A stretch of DNA of 64,000 nt from Lingula anatina (lineage: Eukaryota > Brachiopoda > Lingulata > Lingulida > Lingulidae). Of this stretch, positions 37,301 through 51,945 are shown in pieces (within the stretch, counting starts at the first letter, position 1; each line of letters opens with the position of its first letter). The translations under genes and the position numbers were made by a program. The stretch spans positions 119,723 through 183,722 of the forward strand of contig NW_019775785.1 in the NCBI RefSeq assembly GCF_001039355.2, in the 5' to 3' direction. A model generated the notes under the pieces. The model saw only the letters and a list, made by a program, of their open reading frames with translations. It was not told the origin of the DNA and did no database searches.

Positions 37301-38962
37301 TTTGCCGTGATTATATGATGAAACTAATGTAAAGAGAGTGGAAGCGGTCATATCGATTGATGTTTGATCAATGATCAGACTGCTCAACCCTCCTTTGATT
37401 TGCATATATTTTGCCATGTCTTCGCTAACTAGGAAACATTATACATCGTATATTACAAAGCGACATCACTCAGTGTAGCCAGTTTGTGGAACCGTCACGA
37501 TATCATACCCTCAACCAGAGTTAACCAGGATTTTTTTCTAGATATTCATAGATATGCCTCTAGCTAATTTATGACACGATTCTCTGCTGGAGAAAAATGC
37601 ACATCATTAATCTGCAGCCCTGGTAGAGGGTAATGATATCACGTTTTCATAAAAAAAATAGTCACTAGCACATTTCACAGTGCATCTCTGCTTCCAAATG
37701 ATCTTTTTACATGTAGAAAGTATACTTTGAGTACAAAGGCATTTATATAGGGAGTATATTTACGTGTATCTGAAAAAAGACAGAGATACTGGAGGGCCAA
37801 CATGCTGGGGACGGAGTTGGCCAAACACAAGACGAGCATTGGTTTAATGTATCTATATATGTGATAAGGAAAACGGCCTGATATTTTGAAGATCGTCTTA
37901 TGTCTCTGGCGATCACAGGCTTTAAAGTATATCTGGCGTCACTGTACATTTGGCCACGTTAAGTGATAGCGTAAAAGTTATCGATCTTTCCATCATCACT
38001 AGCGGACCGTTACGCTTTGCATTACAACCTACCCTGATCTAAAGGTTAAATATCTTCGTTGTCGCAAGACAATATTAATTTTTGAACAGGATCTCAACGC
38101 CCTGATATTCTCAGGGGAAAATATCATTCACATCGTGCGATTTTTCCAAAGTTTTTAAAGCACCCATTTTTTGAATATAATGAACATTGGAACAAAGGCA
38201 GCAGGACTTTATACAATGTGCACTCAGAAAACACACATTCAATATAATTGCCAATATAACTTTATGGCATATTTGACACACCCTAACACAGCGCACATAG
38301 GCAGTGTGCCATATTGGATATATTAAAGAACCATGTTTATTAATGAACTCAGAGTAATTAACTATTTATGGGGACGGGGATAATCTGTGATTCATTTTAT
38401 TGACAGTTCTAGTAAATTTGGGTAAAATAGTGCCGAATGGAAGTACGACCGCAAAAGGTGCGTCATGATATCGCTCTGTTGAACTGTGTGTTGGCGAATG
38501 GAGTTCGAATATTGAGAAATAACGTGGAATGTCGCATATCCTGGATTCATGGGTCACATTCAGTACACAAAGTGAATACTTGTGTAAATTGATGCATATA
38601 CCTAGTGAATCATGTTTGGAATATTTCCGATACATCCGTGGTTTTAAAGGTGTCCATCTGCCGAACTGCAGAAAGATGGGACTTAGTTCAAAACTGACAT
38701 GTTAAAGAGCACATTTTACACAGCACTTGTGCCACTTGTACTACAGTCATGTACAAAAGAGGTCAGATAAAGCTGATGACAATCAACTAATATTAGATCA
38801 CCATGGATAATGATTACCGACTCTCAAATATAGATGCCCACGCGTTAAATGTGTGTAGCCAGGACTGTCAATGTGATAGGAGCCAAATCACTAAGGTTAA
38901 CATAACTGATAAGGGTTGAAGTACCTTAGAGACCGCAGAGACGTGATTGACGAGAGAGAGAG

Positions 38963-38993
<31 letters not shown>

Positions 38994-41724
38994 TCATGGC
39001 AGTCGAATAATTTACGCAAAAATTTATGTATGCATATATAGTAAATAAACCAGTTGAAAGAAACTGAAAATGTGATTTATTAAAAATAAAAACGCAAAGC
39101 AAACATCACGCTTCACAAACAAAAATGAAAGATGAATGCTACAAAGAAACATTTCCATAATAAAACCAAAAACAAAAGATAGAAAACGCAAGTCGGACAA
39201 GTACGCTTAGGTAAAAGGGGACAGCTTGCGTGTTAGCAGCAGCATGTGTTTGTCACTTGAGATCATCATTCGTCGTCTATCGCTCGCAGTTTAATGTCAA
39301 ATCTAGTAACCTGATGTGTTCCCAGTAGCTCTAGTTTTGCGTCCAGAGAACACTTTTCTGTGTGATCATGTATTTGAATTGCCTCCCTGGGGTATTTTTC
39401 CGATTAACATAATTAGTAAGAAATTTGAATAATGGAGTAACATGATGCTGCATACAGCTAGCATACAAAGATGTGAGTCAACAAACAATATAGCTCTTGC
39501 CATGAAACAAAGCCCTTCACAAGACGAAAATGTCAGTTTTGAAAGTTGAAAATGAATAATTTAAAGATATAAAAAAGCGGCGTATTCACTTATTTGTAGG
39601 GATAATGTTATTTAATATTGTCACTGTTTAACCATCTTTTTGTAGTGACACAACCATTCTGGTGTCAGATTCGTAAGTCCCAGAGTGTTCTCTGTTTGTT
39701 CTCAGTTGTTTTGGCTGTACGCCCATTCAGAGGATGGACCATACATCAAAACTATTCTCCTATGAATTTAACTGACATCTGTGGAATCATTGTGTCAAGA
39801 AATCGAATGTCAACACGTGTACCATATGGTCAGAGTTCACACGGACAAAACGATAGCACAATACTAAGATACCAACTTAATACGTGTTTGTGTTCAATAG
39901 ATTCTGCCATTCGATCTTCAACAGAAAAGCTGGTTTTCATAAACATTTTAATTGATAATGTGCTTGCAGAAATCGTTGCCACAGTGCGTTGCTGTCTACG
40001 ACAACAATGGGCATCCCAGTTAATAAATTTATTTCCCCGATCAATGCTTGTCGGCCAAGTAATTGTCCAGCACTCATTTATAGAGTTATATGACGACACT
40101 TTACAGCCCAAAATAATAGCTAAGTATTTCGATCTCATAACGAGTTGGATTTTATGCGGTATAGAGAGAACAATTGATGCCTAGGGTAAACAACAATGTG
40201 CGTTCGTGCTGTACATTAGACGTTTGTGGTTTGGAAGCGCGGTCAGTTTGGCGTGCAGACGTTAATATTGTCCATCGATGTTTTAAACAACATTTACACA
40301 CGTTAATGTTTCCTCAGTCCACAAACCAGCAACTTAATGGACAAAGCAAACGTGAACGTGATGAGACAACGTTAAAGCTTTTTTGTCTTTCCGTCTTCAT
40401 GATATATGAAAAGTGATTAATTTTTCGGTTCCACACGAGCGTGAACATTTTTGTCTACTTTCTGATATCCATGTAAGTGCTATAAAATGTCACTGGATTA
40501 AAGGCAATATGTGCCGTTAACGTCAACGCACGCCAGGAAATTACAAAAACACACTATATTAAACAACATATAACCAAATGATTGTCGGTGCCAGATATCT
40601 AATAAACTCCTTTGCGTCTCTCTTAGTTTAAGCACGTGGTCACTTTTTTAAATTAGTAACAAACAAACGTCATGTTCTGTGGTGAGGATTTTGTCATTTT
40701 ATCGAATATTGCGGAGTTGAAGGTGAATTATCTTTACTTTTTTATATGGATGATTTGATTACAAAATGCTCACAGAAACATGCAAACCAATACAGTATTG
40801 GTATATTGTAGAAGTGTAGACCATTGCCGGCACTAGTGGACTGAATATGCCAATACTTAGGAAAGAGTTAGCATTGGAAACAAAGAAATGCCAGCATCTT
40901 AGCTTTGCAAATCTGTATGGTTTCTATCATTTTACGATATTTCCATGTGCTGAAGCACGTAAAGGTCCATTGTCATTGATTTGAGCTTTACATAGTTTAA
41001 ATTAATTTTACGTGATATTTCAGTGCTCGTCTCGTCATAAGGACATCTTGTTTTTTTACTTTGTGCCCGACCTCCTCGTCGCAAATGTCGGAACCCTAAC
41101 AGTCTGCCGTCTGTCTGATAAATTTACATTCAATCATGCTAGGTCGACTGGATAGCAAACAAAAAAGACCTATTTCCTTTTAAAGAGAAATGTACATTTT
41201 GAGATAACACGTATCCCTTAACGAACGCCGAGCCAATGCACTTATGTTGGCCAATCATTTTTTGCGCTTTTTATCTCCCCGTGGGGGCGGCAAAAGAGGA
41301 CTTCCTAATGGGTAGACGTATGCAACGTAGAGGAGATATTCCCTTAGTATATAAACAGTTTTCTATATGTCACAGCGCGACATATTGAGTTCTTTAAACC
41401 TGTGTAGTAATGTCAAGGCCGTAACTGAAACCTAGGAATTATAGTCTATGAAATTGCTTCATGGAACAGACCTTTCACGTTTTCTAGATATAGTCATCAT
41501 TCAGACTGGATGCACATGTCCCCAAACCCAGAGTGTCTGTCAACACAAAATAAAGCAGATAGTGTGACAACAGAAATAGGTGACACGTCTTTACTAGTCG
41601 CTGGTACTTACGTTTTAGCTTTAACGGGCGCTTTCTCGTCGACTGTCTTCAAGGTCTCGTCCCCGAGGACAACACATAGCAATATGCTGACAATTCCCAG
41701 TAAAGTAGTTATTTTACTGTCCAT
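31397..41724 (-). CDS. Secreted ten-cysteine protein, unknown function
   Basis: Exon 1 (41612-41724) encodes a signal peptide, MDSKITTLLGIVSILLCVVL, followed by GDETLKTVDEKAPVKAK and a GTAAGT donor in phase 2. Exon 2 (31397-31826) starts in the matching phase with CYCQIATQSGQV and ends in TAA: 543 nt, 180 aa. The mature part has ten cysteines (CYC, three around the MPCHEMRVKCRKDC segment, LCR, SNC, a CC pair and PLC), one N-glycosylation sequon (NAT) and no membrane segment. An extracellular disulfide-bonded protein is inferred. I do not recognise the family, although short Cys-rich secreted proteins opening with a C-x-C pair are common in lophotrochozoans. The intron is ~9.8 kb but contains the duplicated block. 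The join of these two exons rests on phase, strand and reading-frame fit, not on transcripts. Confidence 0.6.
33093..33281 (-). other. Possible alternative first exon with its own signal peptide
   Basis: A short open frame starts MKSILLIFLVCYFSVSNPRS, a good signal peptide, and ends at a TAA whose last sense codon overlaps GTTGTAAAT. A donor at GAGTT|GTAAAT would be in phase 2 and join exon 2 (CYCQ...) of the secreted gene. The allelic copy at 35817-36005 keeps the frame but has two amino-acid changes (Gln/Arg, Cys/Gly) and no silent change, so there is no sign of constraint. It could be a chance ORF. Confidence 0.25.
34157..34556 (-). CDS. Second exon of the secreted cysteine-rich gene (duplicate, truncated)
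   Basis: Same exon as 31397-31826, with the same acceptor and reading frame. It is cut at its 3' end by the N at 34156, so the final LCDESMIMM-stop is missing. The 2.7 kb around it repeats 31424-34155 with a few percent differences (SNPs and small indels), which is typical of two haplotypes. Confidence 0.8.
37508..37630. mobile_element. Short relative of the CCCTC MITE family
   Basis: 123 bp, starting CCCTCAACCAGAG and ending CCCTGGTAGAGGG, flanked by TA within a palindromic context (gatatcata / taatgatatc). The first ~50 internal bases (gatttttttctagatattca, then agatatgcctctagcta) match the left arm of 23398-23849, so it is an internally deleted member. Confidence 0.75.
38947..38994. repeat. 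GA microsatellite
   Basis: (GA)n tract with one GC interruption in the long intron of the secreted-protein gene. Confidence 0.9.
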
Positions 41725-43098
41725 GATTGCTGTATTGGCGAAGTAAATTGTGCTTTGCTGGTCTCCGAAACTCAAGCCTCTGTCGTCTCTGTGTGTACAG
41801 TGAGCGTCAGGACGCACCGGCGAACCCACGCTATCGTGATGAGTAATCGGCGGCACTTGACTATTCCGCTATGAACGCTAGGTGGATATTAGCTAGGGTG
41901 GTGTATATGATAATACACAGTCCACCTTAAATTTACCCTATATTACTTCACCCCGAGAGACAATGTTCCAATGACGCTTAATAGGAAGTACCAGCGGGCG
42001 ATGACTGACACAACAAAGGCACCAGTGTAAGGATTAAGCGCTCTGTTGAATGCATACAATATCCGCACAGGTGAGTATTGCGGGGTCAAAGGTATTCAGG
42101 CCGTCACGTGACCTCACTGGCGTTTTAAGCCTTCTCCACAGTACGTGTTTGGTTGTACATGGAAATGTGTCGGTTGGGTATTGATTCTCAGTAATATGAT
42201 GTGAAATGCGGTTTCAGGACACACGGACTATAACGTTCAGTTAAGAATGAAATGCAAGATAACCGGAGAAGCCTGCTGAATGAAAATTGAGCATCGGCTT
42301 TCCTCTCAATCATTTTTTTTCATGTTTTGCCTGACGTATGTACATAAAAAGGCGCACCCTTTCAAGTTTGCTTCTTCCCATTGAAACTACTGCTTGCATA
42401 TTAAGGCCAGGGAATTTATCTTCAATGAAGCAATAGAGACCTTTAAAATATATTGGCCACAGTAGTGACGGTAGGTTTGCCCATGCGAAAAATTGAGCCT
42501 CTGGATTTAGATGTAAGCTAGGTTAGGGTAGGCCTGCTGATAGATTGTCGACTTAAAGTAAAATTTTGGAGGGTGCAAGCGATAACTCACCGACAACTGA
42601 CACGAAAAGAATATTCTCTTTTTTAACGGTAACTGGGGATTGAAGTCTTAACTTAACGAATTAATGCAGGTTAAAAGCAAACGTTGTTTTATGGGCAAAT
42701 AGGCCTACCCATTAAATACAGTCATTTTTTTCACAGACAGTTAATCACATTATTAGAATCTCCATAGGCCGGCAAGATTTATGTTGTCTTCAGAAAAAAA
42801 AGGCTCGGGTGATTTAAAATTATTTCAGTTACTCGTTTATTACTTCTAGTAGGGCCTACCTAGTACCTAGACACTTTCAAAAATTAGGTGGATATAAATA
42901 TAGGTCTATTCCAAAATAAATGCCATACATATACAGATATAAGTATTATGGTTCGTTTATCATTTTAATTTGCAACCGCTTACACTAGAGTAAATTATTA
43001 AAACCTTCTTGCTCATTTACAGTCAAGATCAATGTACGCTTTTGCTGATAGCCCTTTAATCCGGCGTTCTTAGTTACGCGTTGCTAAGGGTTGGCAAG
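41725..43098. other. Intergenic region between divergent genes
   Basis: Separates the secreted-protein exon 1 (-) from the NHL 5' exon (+). It probably holds both promoters. Words like TAGGCCTA recur from ~42.5 kb onward. No further gene seen. Confidence 0.5.
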
Positions 43099-43171
43099 AT
43101 GGCGGCGCACATAAACTAGTGTTGCCCCGACTGAGTTCAGATTAACTACACTGAGTGCAGGAGAGCACAAG
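43099..43171 (+). promoter_or_regulatory. 5' UTR exon of the NHL gene with a six-codon upstream ORF
   Basis: A GT donor (AAG|GTGAGT) ends a noncoding exon at 43171, upstream of the first coding exon at 43634. The exon carries CAAGATGGCGGC, a close match to the YY1 site found near animal transcription starts, and an ATG at 43099 that opens MAAHIN-stop (43099-43119). Exon use is inferred from the donor and from the acceptor at 43633. Confidence 0.5.
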
Positions 43172-43643
43172 GTGAGTTTTATTGTGTTGACACCATAAAA
43201 CTTTATTCATAAGTTTGTTATATGATTTATTCACTGTAAGCTAAATGACAAGCCGCACAAGACCAAGAATACGGCGCTAGGTCCAAGACCACTAGCTCCT
43301 ATTATTTACCTTCTCTCTGTGTAGGTACTGGAGGTGGCCTACTAATAGCCCAAATGAAGACCTAGCTACCTTTCACGTTAGAATATCGTTAACATAATTT
43401 GGGTCTTACTACGAAATATCTCAACGTTTTTAGTATAAGCTGGTATGAAAAATAATCCAGTGTAGAACAATCTCTACTAAGTAGCCTAAAGATAGGCCTA
43501 CTAATTGTAGGCCTAATTCCCAGGTTAGGGCCTAATTTGAAATTAAGTAGGCCTAAGTTGGATGTGGAGAGGTGGAGTGGGGAACTGGCTATAAAAGAAA
43601 TTCATATTGGCACAATGAAGATATTTTTTTCAGGGTTGGCACG

Positions 43644-44030
43644 ATGGTGGACTTTTTGTCCAAATACCGCATGTATGGGTATGGCTTCACCCAGACAGAC
43701 CTGCGTACAGCCAGTTCGTCGTACAAAGACCTGTACAGGAACAGTGCTCCCCACGTCTTTAAAGCAGAAAGAGCGCTTGGTAAGTGGACCATGGACTTCT
43801 GTCATGTCTAGTTTTGGTTTCAGTGTTGTTGGTCAATTTTTAAGTTATCTGGAATAACAGTTTTTTTGTTTTATACATAACGAAAAAGGTAAGACCCAAT
43901 CGTCTCGACTAATATAAAAATACTGGGAAGATGTTTCGTCCTAATCCAAAGCAGAATTGGTTTGTTCAATTTAAATAAAATTAAATCGCATGCAAGTATG
44001 ATGTCATGAAATATCGCCATACCGATCAAA

Positions 44031-44097
<67 letters not shown>

Positions 44098-46640
44098 GCA
44101 GAGGAGAGAGGGAGAACGAACTAACTATATTACATAGTTCTTTAAATAGAGAGGAAGAGAGGAGGAGAAATAAAGAGGGTTCTATCTCATTTAATTGTTT
44201 CAGTTCACGATTGCCGAGAGCCCGTGGTAAAGGCGTACACAGACTCAAAGCTGTGGGAGGCGTACCTGTTAACACGCGGTCTGAGCGACACTGCCCGCAG
44301 CCAGAGGGAACTGAATGCTAAAGAGAAAGAAGAGGAAGGCATGAAAAAGTCAGTATCTTTCATCGACTAGAATTTCAAAATGCATATTTCACAGACTATT
44401 AAATATCTGCACCTACCTTTGGGATATGAACCAGATATGTGCATACCTCTGGGGCATGTCGTTTGATCTGTTAAATTATGATTGGTGGGTCAATATAACC
44501 AACCATAAAAAACAATGCATTAATATTATGTTACAAATAATTTTATTGAGCATACCTTCAAGACAAACAGGTCACAGTGTTTTCTGCACGTTAACAGCAC
44601 AAGCATGGCACATCTAACGCATTTATCACAACTTGATTCACTGTAATGTGACCGGTTTTTATTTCACATTTTAATGTAAAACATGTCACTGCTTTTTATA
44701 GCAATGCTTGGTTATTTGCTTTGAGTTGCACGCATGTGAATGAAGTAAGAATACTTATGACAAGTATCCTTGCATGAAAAAACAGAACACCATACGCACT
44801 GCACATTAATTTCACAAAACAATAACGATTATAATTTCAGGTTTTTTCGCCCGTACTCGTGGAGGTAAAAATTAGTGAAATGGGAGAAAAGTGTGTTGCC
44901 AAATTCTGGTTTATCTAACAACAGAAAATGTAGCCATTTTATTCCTGTCTTTTTTGTTAAATGGTGAATTTTGTCAAAAGTAGGTAATGTGACCTCGTCG
45001 TTTCTGTCACATTAAATTAAAATCAATTTTGCAACACGCTTGGCGGTTTTCTTTCTTACTTTGTTTGTAAACCACCACCTGTATCTTTTTGATCAAATAG
45101 AAAAGCAAAAGATGTGTTTACAAACGTTGTAAGACCAGTTAGATTAGTTTCTTTTGTAAAAAGTGACGGTCGTCTTGTTTCTTGGATGCAACGGACATCA
45201 CCCCTCTCCAACCTTTATCTATCTACTTCGAATTCTCTTCCAGACTCTGCCTTTATATTTCCAGAGCTAGTGTAGTTTAGGCAGTAGGTACTGATTAGTG
45301 GTTATTTTTAGTAGTTAGTGCATATCTAATTCTTATGTTTTGAATATATGTATTGAATTAGATTTCTTGTCAGTCCTTTAATGCTACAACTAATTTTGTC
45401 CGACTTTGAAGGAATTAATAACTAACTTCAAGAATCCTGAGACCTCAATTTTGTTTTTGTTGACTTGTTTGTTTAATTCAATTTGACAACGTTAATTAGA
45501 GAATATCAGTAGATTTCATGAGTTTTATTTGAATATCGTCTGTAATTTGATCATGGACAAAATTACGATTATGTCCAAGTAGTAGTCACTTAAATTTCCA
45601 TGGAGTCTCGTTGGTGATGTTGGGATACTTGATTGTGATGAGCTCTTGTTCCACATTAGATGTTTTGATTAATATAAGGGAAATTAACGTAAGAATATTT
45701 TAAGATGTTTTTAAATCATTTTTTTATATTAACATTTTTCAGGCCGCAGAAACTGCTCTTCAATGTCGGTGTTAGAGGGCGTGGTAAGGGAGAATTCAGC
45801 TACCCAAGAGGCCTGACTATCACGGATGAGCGCGACATCGTCATTGCCGATACCATGAATCACCGCATACAAATCTTCAACAACTTTGGTGTGTTTAAAT
45901 CTTCTTTTGGCAGTCTTGGCAGCGGGGAAGGACAATTCAACGAGCCAACGGGAGTGTCCGTGTTCCCCAACCAAACCATCGCTGTCGCCGATAAAAAGAA
46001 CAAGCGAATTCAGGTACTGACACTCGAAGGTCGATTTAAGTATTCATTTCCAACTGTGGATGAACCATATAGCGTTGCCTGTGATATATATTATAACACC
46101 GTGGTCGGCACTGCCTCCAGAACTGTTGAAGTGTACAGGCGTGGTGGCAAGCTCTTGAGTAGATTCGAAGTTGGTGGGAAACCGCCTAAAACATCCATGT
46201 CGGGCTCCCCCATTCACGTAGCCGTAAATAATAAAAACGAGGTGGTTCTGTGCGACTCGGTCAATTGTCGCGTTAGGACATACAGCTACGCTGGAGATCT
46301 CCTCTACCAGTTCCGCACAGAAGCTAACGGCGACGGGCTTGCGGCTGTTCCAGCTGGAGTTTGTCTGAACCCGCTCGGGCAGATTCTTATTGCAGACAGG
46401 TTGAACCACACCGTAAATGTGTATTCTGAAAGAGGCCAATTACTTCTCCAAATTGTGGGGCCACCGGATTTGACAGGGTCTGTTCAGACGTGCGCCATCG
46501 GCCCGGAGGGACATTTAGTTGTCACAGAGTACAGCACCAACGGAGACCACTGTTTTAAAATATTCCGCTACCGTGACTGTGAGTGCCACCGCTACCGGCC
46601 CGGCTCCAGCAGGAGATCTACGCCCACACCAAAATGGTGA
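43644..46640 (+). CDS. NHL-repeat protein with six repeats, no RING or B-box
   Basis: Three coding exons, 43644-43779, 44204-44348 and 45743-46640, give 1,179 nt (392 aa) in phase. The start MVDFLSKYRMYGYGF follows a splice acceptor ten bases upstream. Residues ~95-392, all in one exon, form six NHL repeats, recognisable from units such as GEFSYPRGLTI...IVIADTMNHRIQIF, GQFNEPTGVSV...IAVADKKNKRIQVL and VPAGVCLNPLGQILIADRLN; they should fold into a beta-propeller used for protein or RNA binding. The N-terminal ~94 residues are charged and helical and match no domain I know, so this is not a complete TRIM-NHL ubiquitin ligase. The role is unknown. A poly(A) signal lies at 47152. Confidence 0.85.
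44033..44098. repeat. CT then CA microsatellite
   Basis: (CT)n followed by (CA)n in the first coding intron of the NHL gene. Confidence 0.9.
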
Positions 46641-47151
46641 ACGCACGTTAGTTGATCCGCAAATGGGTGATTAATCGAAAAGACGAAGGAAGTACAAAAT
46701 AGATGACAACGAAATTTAATATCGAACCAGCGATTTTCAGAAGTGGACTGGGGATGAAAATTTACTACTTTCGTTTATTCGACTTTTTTTCGACAAAAGA
46801 GGATCAAGGACTTACATGTAGGTAGAGGGTTTACCTACTGATTTGATGCGGATGGACAATCGCGCGCAACACTTTTTTTTACCTTCACATCTCTAATGGC
46901 TTCACGGTTATTCAGAGTGCCATAATGATATTTTATTTCTTTTAATTTTTACACAGTAGGGCTGATAATCATTCCACGCTTATTAAGTTGATTTTTTATT
47001 ATTATGTCTGGGAAAACTTACTGAAAGCAATGCAACATTCCATTCCAAATTAGTGTTAACTTTGAGTTGAAGAGGCTGGATGTCAGTGACATTTGTTGCC
47101 AGTAACTCACGTCTTGTTATGTTTTTGCTTGTGTGAAATAGATATATTTGC

Positions 47152-47157
47152 AATAAA
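47152..47157 (+). terminator. Poly(A) signal of the NHL gene
   Basis: AATAAA ~510 bases after the stop codon at 46640, followed by a T-rich stretch. It is the best-placed signal before the next gene starts at 47986. Confidence 0.5.
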
Positions 47158-47985
47158 ATTGTTTCAAATGTTACAGTAACTTTGTTAGAATGTGTGAATT
47201 ATCGCAGTTGCCCCAAAATTTGTAGGTTCGTGCCTATGATTGTAGGCCTATGATAACAAAAGCTTGGGCCATCCTCATCAGTGTTCGTAGTGTTTCAGTT
47301 AAACTGGCTCTCTCCGAGGCAAACAGTGAATTTACATAAAGCAGAACATTATACACCACCTAGTCTCTATCAAAGTGTCGCGTATGATCTGTATGGAACT
47401 CTACCTAATGTAAATCAAACACTGTGTGGTTGTACAGTAGGTCTACCGCATGCAGGCGTATACTTTGAAGATAATATGCAAAAATGCAAAATTTTTCATC
47501 CCCACGTAAGGCCTACATTGAGCAACATGTTTGTAGGTATACCGGTTATAAATACATATAGTACCAGCTGTTTTCAGAATAACCTTCACTCGTACAGCGT
47601 GGTTGTAGTAGGCTACACCCAAATTAAACCAACTATTATTGCAAAATTATTAGACGTTGATTCAAGAATTCCCTTGCAATATCACCACTTTTTCATTTGT
47701 TATTGAGAAATATTGCATAACTTTTGTTGCACACCTAAGTAAACTTAATCCAATTATCGCCTATACCTAAACTGAACAATTAGCTATTTGTCGTCAGTCT
47801 GTAATGATGTAATTAGTACATTGTATCAGAGCAGCTGGTAGTAATTGCACCTGCCATTTGGCATTGAATCTTTGATATTTAGAGGAAGGAAAGGGCATGT
47901 AGTGTAAATAAACATGGTGGACGTCGGGTTGGTAATTTTAACCAACCTGGCTATATTTAGGAGTTCTTCTTCTAATGTGAAAAAT

Positions 47986-51619
<3,634 letters not shown>

Positions 51620-51749
51620 TGGATGACTGTCCTCATTAGGATAATTTTACTGAACAGTTTTTATGTTCAGTGTTTTAACATTACATGCATGGATAAGGTA
51701 GCTGCCTTTTTGGATATTATTTTACCAGTTACTGGTACACAGTACTGGG

Positions 51750-51945
51750 GTATTTGTGTGCTTTTGTATCTAGTCAAGGTCTTGATATCAGGGTGCTGGT
51801 GCCAGATCAGAGTGAAGGTGTTGCTGCCCCGCAGCAGGAACTAATCTTAAAACTGACCTTGAGCCTACTAATGCAACTTTTGGTTGCTTTTCGTCATGTT
51901 AAAGTTTCAGGTTTTTATTCACATTGGTCAAACATACATTTTTTT
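51750..51945 (-). pseudogene. Decayed fragment of the disordered-protein gene's last exon
   Basis: Minus-strand sequence here aligns with 54.75-54.96 kb, inside exon 3 of the gene at 53857-57729, at roughly 75-80% over the best ~115 bases. Shared blocks include gggtgctgg, agtgaaggtgt, cccgcagc and gagcc-act-at. Read in the parent frame it gives VGSRSVLRL against VGSRPVSRL and ATPSL-stop-SGTSTLI against ATPSLRSGASTPI. The two parts need a frameshift between them, and the stop codon replaces Arg. Weaker similarity may extend to ~52.07 kb. It lies just after the last RNF215 exon. Confidence 0.7.

Larger units (their letters stand above)
36881..41611. other. Long intron of the secreted-protein gene
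   Basis: Apart from the short MITE (37508-37630) and the GA microsatellite, nothing is recognised. A 188-codon plus-strand ORF at 39618-40184 has no domain or coding signature. Confidence 0.5.

Noticed and set aside
39618-40184. 188-codon plus-strand ORF in the secreted gene's intron
   Set aside because: No domain, no coding-like composition and no convincing splice or promoter context. The protein has scattered Cys and hydrophobic residues without order, and its length is possible by chance in 4.7 kb.
47281-47706. 141-codon ORF after the NHL gene
   Set aside because: It opens on GTG rather than ATG, lies past the poly(A) signal and has no recognisable motif. Its sequence includes the TAGGCCTA-type words, which points to noncoding repeat sequence.
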